This document shows, in pieces, positions 31,601 through 41,345 of a stretch of DNA of 64,000 nucleotides (position 1 is the stretch's first letter; the number at the start of each line of letters is the position of its first letter). This stretch comes from Metaphire vulgaris (lineage: Eukaryota > Annelida > Clitellata > Crassiclitellata > Megascolecidae), in NCBI GenBank assembly GCA_018105865.1, contig CM030840.1, positions 10,760,294 through 10,824,293 on the forward strand, written 5' to 3'. Both the position numbers and the translations under genes were made by a program. The notes under the pieces were generated by a model. The model ran no database searches. It was not told where the DNA came from and saw only the letters and a list, made by a program, of their open reading frames with translations.

Positions 31601-33556
31601 GTAAATTCCGTATAAGACCGTGAAGCACTAAGATCTTACTGCAACAAAGTTTCAGCCTGTCCTGATAACTATAAGTGTATAAAAACTCATTTATTTCGCT
31701 TTAACATGACTGTCTTTTTGTAAAACGCTCTTGCCTTTGGCCTTTTTTAGCAGTAAATTATCAAGTTAGAATAGAATAGAATTAAATCTTACTATTACAA
31801 TACAGTTTGATACCTTCTGACTTGCCAACATGTATTTAAACGTGCCTCGGATTGTCGCCGTTCTTGGGAGTTACAGACTTCTTGCGCTTGGTTTTTGTGC
31901 CAGTTGTGAGGAAAGCGTTTCACTTGTCAGTGTCCAAGAAGTTTGTGCTGTCCTCCACATTTTTTTCACATTGCTGTGGACATTTTCAGTTGGTTGTTGT
32001 CACTGTTGTCTTGTCCACCAGAATGGCTAACATGATGTGTTATAGTTGGCATGACTTGTATCGACTGCCACTCTAGTCTTTGCTGGAATTTACATCTCCG
32101 TCAGATCTGCCGAGTTAAGTTGGTGGACTGTGTTCTCGTGCAAGACTGCTTCTTGGAAATTCATTGCTGATTTTTTTTTGTGTGGAGAATTCCGATTACT
32201 ACCTTGTAGACTTTCAACGCCATATTCTTCCACTCCTTGCTGACTGACACGTCATTGTAATGTAATGTGGCATTTGTATAGCACCTCTTCTATTTCTACT
32301 CAGAGGCGCTCTTGGCATTGGAGTCACAGGGTAAAGTAGTGAGACTTTAGCTTTCGCATTGAGCAGAGCAAGGGAGTAAGAAGTGATTCCCGAATGGATG
32401 GGTTCAAGGCATTCCAGAGGCAGGGTCCAGTCACTGCTAAAGCCAGACACTGAGTAAGAGCAGTGCATGATCTGGGGACATACAAATTTTTCTGATCAGT
32501 AGAGCAGAGCAGGCGATGAGCAGCAGAAGAGGGTGATTTGAAAAGCTCAGTAATGTAAGATGGTGCCTGACCTCGAAGTGCTGCTGAAACAATAATTACT
32601 TGTTTGAATTTAATGTGGTCAGAAATTGGAAGTCAGTGGAGGGTGTTAAGCATAAAGTCCGAGATGCTAGAGTAGTGAGGAGCTTTAGCCACAAGACAAG
32701 CCGCAGCATTTAGGACAGATTGCAGAGTGGAGAGCAGGCTTTTGGGCAGGCCAAGATAAAAAGAATTGCAATAGTCTAATCTACTAGCGACAAAAACATG
32801 AACCAGACATTTGGCTGCAGATAAAGTAAGCGAAGAATAAATAACCCTAATTTGCCTAAGTTGGTAAAAGCAGACTCGAGAGAGTCTAGCAAAGTGCTCT
32901 TTGAAGGTCAAGTTACTGTCAAAGTAAATACCAAGGTTTTTGATGCAATTTGAGAAAGATAGGCTGTCGAGAAAGTATCTTCTTGTGGAAGGCTGCTTTC
33001 TGAAGAAATTAATGCTGGATTTCATCACAGCAGGAAACTAACTTTCACCATCTGAGTGGATTTTGAAGATTGTCATCTTCCATTCTCACTGACATGCCAA
33101 CTCTGTCAACAGGGCTTTTGGCTTTGGCCTTTGCCTTGCTTGCAGTGCTGTTTATTGGTCTCAGCAATATTAATAATAATTATTATTATAATAATTACAG
33201 TTTATCAGAATTTTTAATCATCTTTGAAGGCAAATAAATGTTTACAGGCTGTATGGTCATTCATTTTATATGTCTTTGGAATATGGAATGCCAGTAGTGA
33301 ATTAATTATTAATTACAGGAATAAATCATGTCTCTGGTAGTGCTAGGATATTAAAATTGTTTTTGTGTGTGTTCTTTTATTTTCTTTGCTAGATATGCGG
33401 ATTTTAAAAGATAAAATTTGTATGTTATTTGTAGAGGGTCTTGTGTTAAAGCAGTTGTTGGATTGGCTGAGATTACGTTTCTGTGATGGTGACCATAAGG
33501 CTCAAGAGGTTGTTAAAAGCCAGTTAGCAGAGGGGCATAGCGACTACTGGGAAGCA
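25634..33556 (+). CDS. NUP85: Nucleoporin NUP85, N-terminal third (seven exons)
   Basis: NUP85 is a scaffold subunit of the Y-shaped NUP107-160 complex of the nuclear pore and also joins kinetochores. Seven exons join in one frame: 25634-25666, 25800-25896, 27072-27176, 27339-27402, 30340-30410, 30555-30686 and 33393-33556, about 222 residues. Family landmarks, compared with the vertebrate protein as I know it: VWGLGNQIFLYAG (vertebrate YFDWGPGEMLVCE), PRKLVSESRGTFMNLQKQK, FSREYRSIIKAASKELHQSL, MIELLWSLCEILFIDF and KQLLDWLRLRFCDGDHKAQE, then DYWEAV. Each exon is bounded by GT and AG, and phases match (0, 1, 1, 2, 1, 1, 0). The vertebrate protein is about 650 residues, so two thirds are missing. 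No later exon was recognised to the end of the window: either the next intron exceeds 30 kb or the locus is broken or misassembled. The first exon is the least certain. Confidence 0.92.
25800..25896 (+). CDS. NUP85: NUP85 exon
   Basis: Acceptor CAATTTTAG, donor GTTGGT. Encodes VIPDPVIGEF and WGLGNQIFLYAG; ends in phase 1. Confidence 0.88.
25905..26280 (-). mobile_element. CR1/L2-type LINE 3' end in NUP85 intron
   Basis: A (AAT)n tail at 25908-25934 is followed on the minus strand by the 3' UTR and a frame ending HYHSTRFANSLLNVPRTNTE, GKRAFSISGPKIWNSLP, the conserved ORF2 C-terminus. Head-to-head with the next fragment. Confidence 0.85.
26340..26585 (+). mobile_element. LINE 3' end in NUP85 intron
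   Basis: SRGNPRLWNALPDTVTSS and FAKNLKTFICDFL stop, then a 3' UTR ending TACGGCGCTATATAAATTGT and a (AAT)n tail. Opposite orientation to the fragment before it. Confidence 0.85.
27072..27176 (+). CDS. NUP85: NUP85 exon
   Basis: Acceptor TTTTTTTGCAG, donor GTTTTA (weak). Encodes DGPSGLLTDNALIHHVKWD and PRKLVSESR; ends in phase 1. Confidence 0.9.
27339..27402 (+). CDS. NUP85: NUP85 exon
   Basis: Acceptor TTAATTTAG, donor GTAAGT. Encodes GTFMNLQKQKPQDDSAITKR; ends in phase 2. Confidence 0.9.
27870..28310 (-). mobile_element. RTE-like LINE ORF2 C-terminus in NUP85 intron
   Basis: A continuous minus-strand frame of 138 codons reads KLVATENKWLRRILRIGYKE, RRMKWTGHILRMEE, GRRSKGRPKRRWVDGLEEDL, ending ELWRDVMEKSIAG. 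This W..H..R and GRP..RW..D series is the standard C-terminal region of endonuclease-reverse transcriptase ORFs. The frame is intact, so the insertion is fairly young, but only the last part is present (5'-truncated). Opposite strand to NUP85. Confidence 0.9.
28820..29740 (-). mobile_element. LINE reverse transcriptase relic in NUP85 intron
   Basis: On the minus strand, after GEVLSTLLSAVYVDDVILKL comes SGYDCYINDLFLRCLLDADD, ILLVSHSISGMQHML, matching the QGG.LSP.LF..Y.DDL and Y(A)DD region of non-LTR reverse transcriptases (YADD is changed to DADD). The clear part is 29240-29740. The sequence down to 28820 probably continues the ORF but is too decayed to read with confidence. Confidence 0.75.
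30340..30410 (+). CDS. NUP85: NUP85 exon
   Basis: Acceptor TTTCTAG, donor GTAAAT. Encodes MLKFSREYRSIIKAASKELH; ends in phase 1. Confidence 0.92.
30555..30686 (+). CDS. NUP85: NUP85 exon
   Basis: Encodes VQGISLHDGDSECRREEIV and MIELLWSLCEILFIDFVS. The frame requires the acceptor at TTTTAAG (30553-30554); the better looking TGCAG 5 bp downstream would shift the frame into a stop, so it must be ignored or this copy uses an unusual site. Donor GTATAT. Confidence 0.85.
30880..31760 (+). mobile_element. Jockey/CR1-type LINE relic in NUP85 intron
   Basis: The plus-strand translation, with many stops, retains VPQGSILGPL-like (31-kb start), HAYADDGQVY (YADD catalytic box), TRLQDCICVNN and a tail with LPVMR.FHWLKIPEPF and CNKVSACPDN. 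5'-truncated dead copy, same strand as NUP85. Confidence 0.75.
32240..33030 (-). mobile_element. LINE reverse transcriptase C-terminal part in NUP85 intron
   Basis: A minus-strand frame of 131 codons reads KNLGIYFDSNLTFKEHFARL, RQIRVIYSSLTLSAAKCLVH, VASRLDYCNSFYLGLP, LLSTLQSVLNAAACLVAKAP. Downstream in other frames are FKQVIIVSAALRGQAPSYI, LLCSTDQKNLYVP and GPCLWNALNPSIRE. This order is typical of Rex1/Jockey-like ORF2. The first half is intact, the end is frame-shifted. A (TGTAA)-type tail at about 32255. Confidence 0.88.
33393..33556 (+). CDS. NUP85: NUP85 exon (last one found)
   Basis: Acceptor TTTGCTAG, donor GTAAGT at 33557, ends in phase 0. Encodes DMRILKDKICMLFVEGL, KQLLDWLRLRFCDGDHKAQE and SDYWEA. 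Confidence 0.95.
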
Positions 33557-34457
33557 GTAAGTGTACATCACAGCAGTTTAATATTATAGATGGGGGAATA
33601 TTATTGAGGCTACTGTATTGTTAATTGAGATTATAATGCTGTTTTTATGAATTGTGTGGTGTGTTTTGAGCGGTGATGTTCGCTGGGAGACCAGGTGTTA
33701 GGGTGTGTAAACAGGAGCTTTGTGGAATCCATAGGCCTATCTCTGTGTCCTTAAGCATCAGAGATCTTATCAGGTGGTTTTGTGAGGAGTTTATTGACTG
33801 GGTCGAGACTCAAGAGATAGAAGGCACAAATGAAAGACCAAGTTTGAAAGTTTCAATTTCAGTTTCTGTCAGTATTTGACTGGAAAGGTTGGGAATGTTG
33901 TTTGCAGTGTTAGTTAATAATGCACAAGGTGATTGTAATAATGTTTAAAAGATTGAAGGCCGGTGAAACCTAATTTTCGACTTTATTCTCTCTAAACATT
34001 TTTGGTGATAGCAGTGATTCCATTTCTTCGGAGACTACGTAGAATTCATGTTCGTAATTTGCCAATGCGTCATCCACTTTGGATTTTGCATGATTTTTAT
34101 TATAACGAAACAGATATTACAGTCTGATTTACAGAGATGGACATTTAATGATCCTCTCATAGAAAGTTCTCAACACATCCTATTCTCCAATCTTCTAATC
34201 TCCTGACTCCCCTCCTCCTGGCCTATTGCACTTTCTTTTGCGAGCGTTTACAAGCGAGAATCCCTTTTATAATTGCCAACTAGCCGTCAGTCAATTCCCT
34301 CGAGTTCCCATTGGTTCACTGACCGCAGATAGCCTTTGACTTCCTTCCAATGTCCTACCTTATATCACTCTAATAATATTTACCACAAATCAGCAAGTCT
34401 TTTGGATTGCTTTTAGCTCGAGCGCCTCAACATGCTCATTAATTTTTAACACATGAT
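33557..34457. other. Stretch after the last NUP85 exon, nothing recognised
   Basis: I looked for the next NUP85 exon (expected to continue with a VHMLVLQGR-like start) and did not find it. The right part (34140-34440) has TC-rich sequence with a minus-strand TATAAAAGGG at about 34262-34271, possibly an LTR-like promoter; weak. Confidence 0.4.
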
Positions 34458-35510
34458 TTAACACTAGAACGGTGGGGGGTGTCAATTGACACAAATGAAT
34501 AATTTGCCTTTTATCTACTTCATGTGCTGCACTAAAACCTGCAAACAGAATCTATTTAGTCTTATAATTGTGCACTACACAGCATCCTCTACCTAGAACG
34601 GCAGCATGCGTCAATTGGCGCAATGTCAAATTTCAGTACTAAACGCAGTCAGTCGGCCTTATCTTTGCATCTTATGCATACTTTGGCCAAACACTTTCTT
34701 CACACAGGCTGCTTGCATGCCTCACAAGTCATGACAGTTCTGTTGCGGTTACAAGCTGTCTTTTTTGGCAGTTCACTCGCTTTTCGAGTAGACCTTAGTT
34801 GGCGATGACACCATGGGGACTGGAGCCTTTGCTGATACAGCTGCATTGGTGAGTTCTAAAGACAAATGGCGCAGGAACATCCGTCATAGCAATTTAGATC
34901 CAGTCACAAGGCAGACACCAAGAGTTGACACCTGCCAAGTCAAGGATGTTGAGAAACACAGTGAGTGTCCATCTTCTGCGTCCAGCCTTTGCAGACATCT
35001 CCCTGCACATGGCGTCTAGAATGTCGGCGTCTAGAATGCCGACTCCACGCTTATTCTCATTGTAGTAGAGAATCGTCTCTGGCTTTTTCTTGCCATCTGT
35101 CTGGCACAATGCCTCTTTTTGTAGCGCTGATAACAGCACTACATATAGTCTTATCTGGTTTGGCCTGATATTTCACAAGACTTATTGTTTCGCTTTAGTA
35201 AAACACAGAATAATGTACTGCCATCGCTGGTGATTTTGGAATTTCATTTCTGTTCCAGCGTAAAATGCCCACCATAGATGTACGTTTGCCGATAAGTTTT
35301 TGAGCAAGGTCTCAACTGGTGAAAAAGTTGTCGGTAGTAACATTATACCCACAACCGAAGTAGGGCTCCATTAATGTCATCACTGTGTGAGTTCCCAAGT
35401 AGTTGATTCTTTTCTCGTCTCTTCCAAGATATGGTTTCACACTTAGGCAGTATTTTGTGTTCACTTCAGCAAGGATCTAAAACTTTATTCAAAATTTATC
35501 AGACTACAGC
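34458..35510 (-). pseudogene. piggyBac-family transposase C-terminal relic with TTAA end
   Basis: The minus-strand frame contains KKKPETILYYNENKRGVGIL, then SAKAGRRRWTLTVFLNIL and DLAGVNSW, matching the end of the DDE_Tnp_1_7 domain (K.P..I..YN..KGGVD..D, Y.....RRWP...F...LD.A..N). Upstream in another frame is EPYFGCGYNVTTDNF, the region with a catalytic Asp (VTTDNFFTS). At least two frameshifts. The element end is visible: TTAA (34458-34461) followed by CACTAGAACGGTGGGGGG, and a second CTAGAACGG..GCGTCAATTG block at about 34591. The opposite end was not found, so the copy is truncated. Confidence 0.85.
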
Positions 35511-35669
35511 AAGCCTTGGTTGGAAACAGTTGTTCGTCCACTGTAAGTGAGTCATGTGGAATAGAGGTCTTGCAAAATCTCAATAGTTGTCACGTGATCA
35601 ATGTTTATGCCGCCCGCCATTATGTTTGGCAAAAGAAGTCATGTTATAGCTTACTTGTGCAATTGGAAT

Positions 35670-36110
35670 TGGTGCAGGTCCCCCCTTTTTGTCCCAGGTT
35701 GGCCGTATGTCACACAGGGTTCGGCCTCGTCTAGGAAGACGAGGTCCTTTGTACCTAGTATTAGCGAAAATTATGAACAAAACACAAACTCTGGTTTGGA
35801 CTGAAAGCCTCGAGTATTATAGAATTAACCGAAGAAAACATTGAACATACCACGGCTTCGTTAAAATATACGATGAAGGACTACCGACGACGTAACTCTA
35901 CTCTTAAACCTATCTCTATCGACTTGATCCTTTAACATTAAACGAACTTCTCTACCGACTCACGACTATACGTCCTACTCTGTCAGAAGCTAACAACCGA
36001 AGGAATGACCCTTCTCGCCTGCGATTGCAGGAACAGAGTTTTCCTGATTCTGGCACCGCCACTCCAACATTTCTTTTCCGATAGTGGCGTCCCTGGTGCT
36101 ATTGGAGGTT
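35670..36110. repeat. Dispersed repeat with CCTCGTCT hairpin, copy 1
   Basis: Shares TCCCAGG.TGGC, then GGCCTCGTCTAGGAAGACGA with the segment at 40580-41060 (GGCCTCGTCTAAGAAGTCGA). The core forms an 8-bp stem with a 4-base loop. May be LTR-like, but no retrotransposon body is attached. Confidence 0.45.
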
Positions 36111-36189
36111 CCACAGCCTCCCCCTCAGCCGTCGCGTACCCGCGACGAGTACAGTGCATTGCAACCCATGACGGGGAGGGGATGATCGT

Positions 36190-36532
36190 GAGATAAGTGG
36201 TTATGATACCTACAGTGCCGTTCATAAGTCTCGCATCACCCACCTGAAAAAGCTATTTACGACCTTTTCTTGGCTTGTCCTTTCAATCGGACGTCATAAT
36301 TCCATATTATTATATACCAATTTGTTGGAAATTCAATTCTGCACCCATTTCCGCAATCAATTTGTCTCTTTTATGAACTTTCCAACTGATTATTATGCAA
36401 GGAAGCATTAGAGCTGGATTCTGCATAATACTGGATTCGAAGTCATCCAATGAACCTATGTCTTTCTCAACCAATTGAAGCATCAAATCCCACAGCCAAT
36501 ACCTGAGTGACAATTCTGTTAGTCAATGTTTA
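36190..36532. other. Unclassified stretch with a possible Tc1-type end
   Basis: TACAGTGCCGTTCATAAGTC at about 36212 resembles a Tc1/mariner terminal repeat. No partner end and no transposase seen. Confidence 0.25.
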
Positions 36533-36950
36533 TTAGCCAATCACTTTTTTAGCACTGAGTATTAATTTTGTGACGGTAACTGCAGATTCCGACTCTAATG
36601 CTTCCTTGTTCCAGGTTGCTTCTGGACTAGCATCCAAATCCGTGATCTCTGGTATATCCACGACAACTGTCGGGAGTGGGAGGTCAGAAGCGATATCTGG
36701 GTTGGTAACGGTGGCTTCGTCCTGGATGGTTTGACTGATGTGAAATTGGTCAGAATCTTCCATCTCCATGATCTTTGGTGGTCTTGCTGGAGGTGTGGGT
36801 CTAGTGGCGACGTGGAGCGGTATGGTGGCTTCGTCTGTCTCCGGGGTTGTAGTGACAGGTGGGTAGTCGCTTGTTGGGGTGTTGGTCCCTGTTGTAGTGA
36901 CGGGAAATATCAAACACAGGGTGGATGACGAAATTGCAGCGAGTGCAGGT
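36533..36950 (-). CDS. Unrecognised Thr/Pro-rich open frame
   Basis: A minus-strand frame of about 126 codons, open further upstream through a hydrophobic stretch (ALAAISSSTLCLIFPV). It is very rich in T, P, D and E (TTTGTNTPTSDYPPVTTTPE; PTPPARPPKIMEMEDSD) and ends SAKKVIG. No start codon of quality is visible; the frame directly follows the piggyBac relic on the same strand. It could be a mucin-like exon, a retrotransposon-derived piece, or chance. No function is claimed. Confidence 0.25.
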
Positions 36951-36959
36951 TTTCCAGTT

Positions 36960-38423
36960 TTTTTCAGACGAGTTCATTTCCGAAAGATTTTAAATAACGT
37001 GTTGCTGTGTAAGAAATAATCCTCTGCCACGAAAAAGAATTCGTCACTTTCAGGAGACCAGAGAGCACAAAGAGGCTTGCAGAGTCCCTTTTTATCCCTC
37101 GGCAGCCTCGACCACAGTTTGCAGTTGAGAAGACGACGAAGGCCACCAGGGAATCAGTGGCTAAGGTGGAGTGGCCCAAAACAAGGCACACAGAGTCCAA
37201 AACCACATTTTCTACATTCTGTGTAGCCAACAGTTGAGCAACCGTCTCCAGCACAACGCGTCTCTTGCCATTTTTGGTTGGGAAGATGATGTGATGAAGC
37301 CCATCGTAACGAATTTCATCAGATACTCGGCTGTCTGTCATACTGGCATGTGATGTGACAGGCGACCAGGTCCTTTCAATGGATTAGGATATCTCTTGAG
37401 GCATGTCTTTACAATTTATCGTCAAAATTCAAGCTGCGGAACATCAGTTCAGTGGCTGCTGACTGCTTGACTACTCCTCGTCTAATCGTAGGCTCTTTTT
37501 CTGCATCACTGAGAGTAGAGGTGTCTTCTAACTGTGATGCACCATGAGCTTCAGTTTCTATCAGGTCACCTTCTAATGTGCTGTCTTCATCACCTTCAAC
37601 TTCACCAAGCTGATGTCCATCTCGAAAGACAACTTCTGCATGTGATCTCAGCTTGGCTCCACTTAAGTTGTCGATAAGACCACCTGCATCCTCATTAGCA
37701 GGGTCTTCGTCAGAGTTGATTGCAGTATCAGGTGGGTCAATAAAAATGTTACTAACATCCTCCTCACATTCATCAAGAATCGCCAAAACCCTTGAAGAGA
37801 GTAACGCCTGCAATAACAATTGACTCAGCTGTGTGAAAGAGCAATGGGCATGGGTATTATTGCATGCTGATGCAACCCTAATTCCTACCCCTAACCTTAC
37901 CCTAATCCCTACATCTAACCCTTGTCTAACCTCTACCCCAAGCATATCCCTAACCGTACACCTAACCCTAGTGAATCCGCATGTACGCAATGTACCAGAG
38001 CCTCTGAGCAGCTATTCCCAAAGCCTAGCATGACCAAACTGTCATGGCAACCAAACGGACTCAAGAAGAAAAAAATTCAAAATGTTTGCTATACATACTT
38101 ACTCTCACAGTATGCGCAAGTCCATATAGGATATTACTCTTGAAAGAATTCGAAGCCTTTTTTAAATAAAAGATGAAGATAATGATAAAAACATACCTCT
38201 TCAGTGGCAGATTTGGCAACAAAATTTCACGGTTATTTTAAAAATTATTATTTTATTACTAAACATTTGCAATAAATCGAAAAAAGTGAACTAAAGGTTC
38301 ACTTCTGGTCTACAGTTTTGGTTAAAAAAGATTAGATTCAAAACTTGAAAATAATAGTAAGTAAGCACAAACAATGCTTATGTCATCTGTTACCATATGG
38401 TCACGCTCATAAAAAAGGGTTAA
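36960..38423 (-). pseudogene. piggyBac transposase, internally deleted (N-terminus plus C-terminal Cys domain)
   Basis: Minus strand. The acidic N-terminus lies at about 37409-37850 (ILDECEEDVSNIFIDPPDT, NEDAGGLIDNLSGAKLRSHA), the usual start of PGBD-like proteins. Only some 70 bp further on is the very end of the protein: SDEIRYDGLHHIIFPTKNGK in one frame, then in a shifted frame RCAGDGCSTVGYTECRKCGF with GLCVPCF, the cysteine-rich C-terminal domain. The whole catalytic DDD core is absent. The outer end is TTAA (38420-38423) followed on the minus strand by CCCTTTTTTATGAGCGTGAC and a near-palindrome around GTTACCATATGGTCAC (38391-38406). A different family from the relic at 34458, whose terminal sequence is different. 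Confidence 0.85.
37862..37975. repeat. Degenerate CCCTAA-like array
   Basis: CTAACCCT and variants (CTAACCTCTA, CCTAACCGTA) repeated imperfectly over 110 bp. Telomere-like in composition but with no regular period; lies near the 5' end of the piggyBac relic. Confidence 0.7.
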
Positions 38424-38659
38424 ACTTATGTATTATCTTCAATGTATAGATTCTCAGCAGGAAAAGAAAATATATTATGCCCACCATGATACTTTCTTAC
38501 CATGAACAAAAAGCATTACAGTAATTTAGGCTCACAGCACTGAAAGCACTAAATTATTAATAATCTGTACTGTTAAACCAACAACATGCATCAATCGAAA
38601 GGCAAAACAGATGGTGACAAATTGGTCAGTGCACAGCAGACGTGCAGAATTTTGCAGAG

Positions 38660-38821
38660 ATATATAGCAAGTACACAATGTTCCAAGTACAAGTACCTGG
38701 CCTCCAAGTACAAGTACAAGTAATTGCATTCCAAAAACTTTGAGTACAAGTACTTGGCCTCCAAGTACAAGTACCAAAGCCTTGAGTACAAGTACAGGTA
38801 CAAGTACAAAAGCCTCAAGTA
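38660..38821. repeat. CAAGTAC word array (likely hAT subterminal)
   Basis: About 20 AAGTAC words, often as CAAGTACAAGTAC, with a GGCCTC spacer repeated. By analogy with the other arrays in the window this may be a transposon end. It stops exactly where a pogo-type terminus begins. Confidence 0.7.
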
Positions 38822-38875
38822 TACCGTATTTTCGCGCATATAAGACGCACCCGCGTATAAGACGCACGTTGACAA
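38822..38875 (+). mobile_element. Pogo-type terminal repeat, solo end
   Basis: TACCGTATTTTCGCGCATAT followed by AAGACGCACC and a second GTATAAGACGCACG, the same design as the ends of the 2.9-kb element at 46089-49001 (TACCGTAATTTT, then TATAAGTCGC repeats). No opposite end within several kb. Confidence 0.6.
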
Positions 38876-39099
38876 TTCAACATCATTAATCATAGCAGTT
38901 GGCCTGATGAAATATAGATCATAGCAGATGGCCTGATAAAACATATAGGATCATTAAAGTATCATAAAAGTTCATATTATATATATGTCAAATGAGGGTA
39001 AAATTATGTTGAAATATTAATATGTTGAATGAGGGTAAAATGTTGTTCAAGGTCATTAACTCAGGTGAAATCTTCCTATGAGTAGGAAGAAGGAAAATG

Positions 39100-39858
39100 T
39101 TATTCATAGTCTTTGAGATTAGCTAGACTGAGGATTCTTATTGAGTTGGATGTTGTTGTCTTTCTTATGTATGTCTCTCCTTTGAATATCCAGGTGGAGG
39201 CAATGGTTTTAGCTCTGACCAGTGATCTTGCATGGAATGAGATTTCTGCATTTTCTTTGGTCTGTCTTTCATTATAGTCAGTTGAATTTCCAGAAGCTCC
39301 AGTTTTGAGTTTCTGCTTTCTTGTGAACCTGGCTGCTTGGAAGATTTCATTGCGTTTAACCATTGAAACAAAGTTGACAAATACTGGCGCTGGGGCCATG
39401 TATCTTGGCTTACTTTTCATTGTATAAGTAAAGTTGATGTCTTTTCTGTCGAGAGTTATATTCAGATCTTTTTTAATGTGATTGCAAATCAAATCCATTA
39501 AAGACTCATCATAGTTATTTCCTGTAGTAGTATGTTCATCAGTTTTATTTTATAGTCCAAATATCAATAGTTCTTGTTAGAGATTGATATTTTCCAATTT
39601 GTTGATTTTTTCCTCGTTGTTTTTTATTTGGTTGTTGAATACCTGGGATAATTCTTCTGAGGTTTTGGTAACTAGTTTTGTAGTATCGCTGAGTATAGTT
39701 TCTTTCAGGTCATTGACGATTTCCTTCAACATTATTTCCATTTGTTCCGTTATTATTTGTGTGACTTTTTCTTGCATCCGAGTGGTAAAAACACTGACAA
39801 CTCTCTCGTCACATAAAGCTTCGATGATTTCCTCTATTTTAGATGATTTCTTTGCCAT
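39100..39858 (-). mobile_element. LINE ORF1 protein, copy A
   Basis: From ATG at 39858: AKKSSKIEEIIEALCDERVV, then an amphipathic, Glu/Lys/Leu-rich stretch to a stop at 39577 (likely coiled coil). After a short break the frame reopens with MDLICNHIKKDLNITLDRKD, INFTYTMK, PVFVNFVSMVKRNEIFQAAR, and ARSLVRAKTIASTWIFKGET, YIRKTTTSNSIRILSLANL. This is the layout of L1-type ORF1 proteins: coiled coil, RRM-like domain, C-terminal domain. In the source LINE it would be an RNA-binding chaperone. One stop or frameshift separates the halves. Copies B and C lie at 53560-54810 and 57490-58203. No ORF2 follows. Confidence 0.8.
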
Positions 39859-40159
39859 TGTATCAGGTGAAATCAGAAACCGGAAAAATTGTGTAAATAA
39901 ATAAATGACCTCTTGTAAAAGTTATAATAATTTTTAAAAATATAAAATCACTTATGAAAGCGTATAACTTTTTAAAATACAAAAGCACTTTTAAGACGTA
40001 CAGTATAATAACTATTTAAGAGATAAAAGCACTTTTCAAAATGCAGAATAACTATTTTAACATATAAAAGCACCAGAAATAACTGAGGACAACAATAAAA
40101 GCAAATCTGTGTTATTTATATGAAGTTAAATCGATATATATAGGTGCAAGGTAAGTCAG

Positions 40160-40279
40160 GCCCGAATTCGCCGGCCCCTATTAACCTGGTTTTCAGTCTG
40201 AATTCACCGGTCCCAATTTGCTTAATCCGAATTCGCCGGCCCCTATTGTCCAGTCCGATATCGCCGGGTCCAAATTGAC
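40160..40279. repeat. Four-unit tandem repeat, CCGAATTCGCCGGCCCC
   Basis: Units of 28-36 bp beginning CCGAATTCGCCGGCCCCTAT, CTGAATTCACCGGTCCCAAT, CCGAATTCGCCGGCCCCTAT and CCGATATCGCCGGGTCCAAA. Directly abuts the end of a hAT transposase exon, so it is probably the subterminal array of that hAT. Confidence 0.85.
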
Positions 40280-40447
40280 CTAGCATCCCGTAAGACGGCT
40301 GCGTTTTGCATTGACTATGTAGCCAGCTGCAGAGAAAACTCTCTCCATGGTAGCCGATGTGGCTGGAATGCAGTGATGTTTTGTGTGCAGAATTTTCAGT
40401 CGCGGAAAGTGCTCCATGTTCTTTGGGTTCTTCCAGAATTGTAGCAC
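40280..40447 (-). pseudogene. hAT transposase C-terminal dimerisation exon
   Basis: Minus strand, after an acceptor (CAATAG before GTGCTAC): VLQFWKNPKNMEHFPRLKIL, then HHCIPATSATMERVFSAAG and NAKRSRLTG, stop. IPATSA..ERVFSAAG.I...R..L is the hAT dimerisation (Dimer_Tnp_hAT) signature. Only this exon is present. Its stop codon adjoins the tandem array at 40160-40279. Confidence 0.88.
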
Positions 40448-40579
40448 CTATTGAAGGAAGTTACACAAAATCAAGTTGAATCAACTTCGACATCCGCCAC
40501 AAGATTGGAGTTGTGGTGTTGCATGATGCGGTTTTTTTAGTAGCCCAAACATAGTGGAACGAAAGGGGTGCCAAAGGGT

Positions 40580-41060
40580 GCTATGCCCCCCTCTCTCCCA
40601 GGATGGCGTACCGATCGTCCCGCGTGAGTAAGGCCTCGTCTAAGAAGTCGAGGACTTATAACTGAACAAATCAACTCAATCACCAACCCGGACTCACATC
40701 AATTTTCCACAATGTATATTATTTCGAAGAAACGTAGCACATTATTTAGTATTTTACCATACATACCGACATGTTGTTACGGATTCGAACGACAATACGC
40801 TTAAAATGATATTACTGACTAAACCTGTACGTCGCAGCTCGAGACAGCTGCGGATTCAAGGCAACTGATTTTAATTCAAGATCTGAATAACGACTCTAAC
40901 GTGGGCGATTTCTCTCGCTAACCCTTAGACCATTCGTCCAACCTCGACCCACGCCAAAAAAAGGGCCCTTCCTTTTCCCGTATTCTCGCACTTCTCCCTA
41001 CATCCTAGTGCCACCGTGCGGCCTGTATAAATTTGACTGTGGTGCCCCTGGTGACTGGAT
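40580..41060. repeat. Dispersed repeat with CCTCGTCT hairpin, copy 2
   Basis: Counterpart of 35670-36110; similarity is clear over the first 80 bp around GGCCTCGTCTAAGAAGTCGA and weak after. Followed by a pyrimidine-rich stretch with CCTGTATAAATTTG. Confidence 0.45.
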
Positions 41061-41159
41061 GAGGTTCCATTCTAATAGCACACTTTTTCCCCTTGCTAAT
41101 GCTACCATGACCATCTCAGCGTTATACTATGAGCATGCGTTTACAACATTATTCTCAGG

Positions 41160-41345
41160 CTGCCTCGGATGGCTAATTGTCATGTAATTAAAAGATAATT
41201 AGAATTAGCAGGTAAATTCTAATTGATTAGAATTACGATTAGCCGATAAAATTTGCCAATTGATTATAATTAGAATTAGCTGGTCACCTAATCGATTAGC
41301 TAATCAATTACTTCCTAATCTATTAATTACACATTTCTGATGCTG
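41160..41345. repeat. TAATTAG/TAATCGATTAG word array
   Basis: Repeated AATTAGAATTAGC, TAATTGATTAG and CTAATCGATTAG words, ending (on the minus strand) CAGAAATGTGTAATTAATAG, a plausible hAT tip. Confidence 0.6.

Noticed and set aside
33673..33879. Next NUP85 exon
   Set aside because: Translation (GIHRPISVSLSIRDLIRWF) does not match the expected continuation after DYWEAV and lacks suitable splice sites in phase.
37862..37975. CCCTAA-like stretch as telomeric DNA
   Set aside because: No constant period; units vary in length and sequence, and it lies within transposon debris.
38532..38944. Tyr/Leu repeat protein on the minus strand
   Set aside because: Produced by the CAAGTAC word array.
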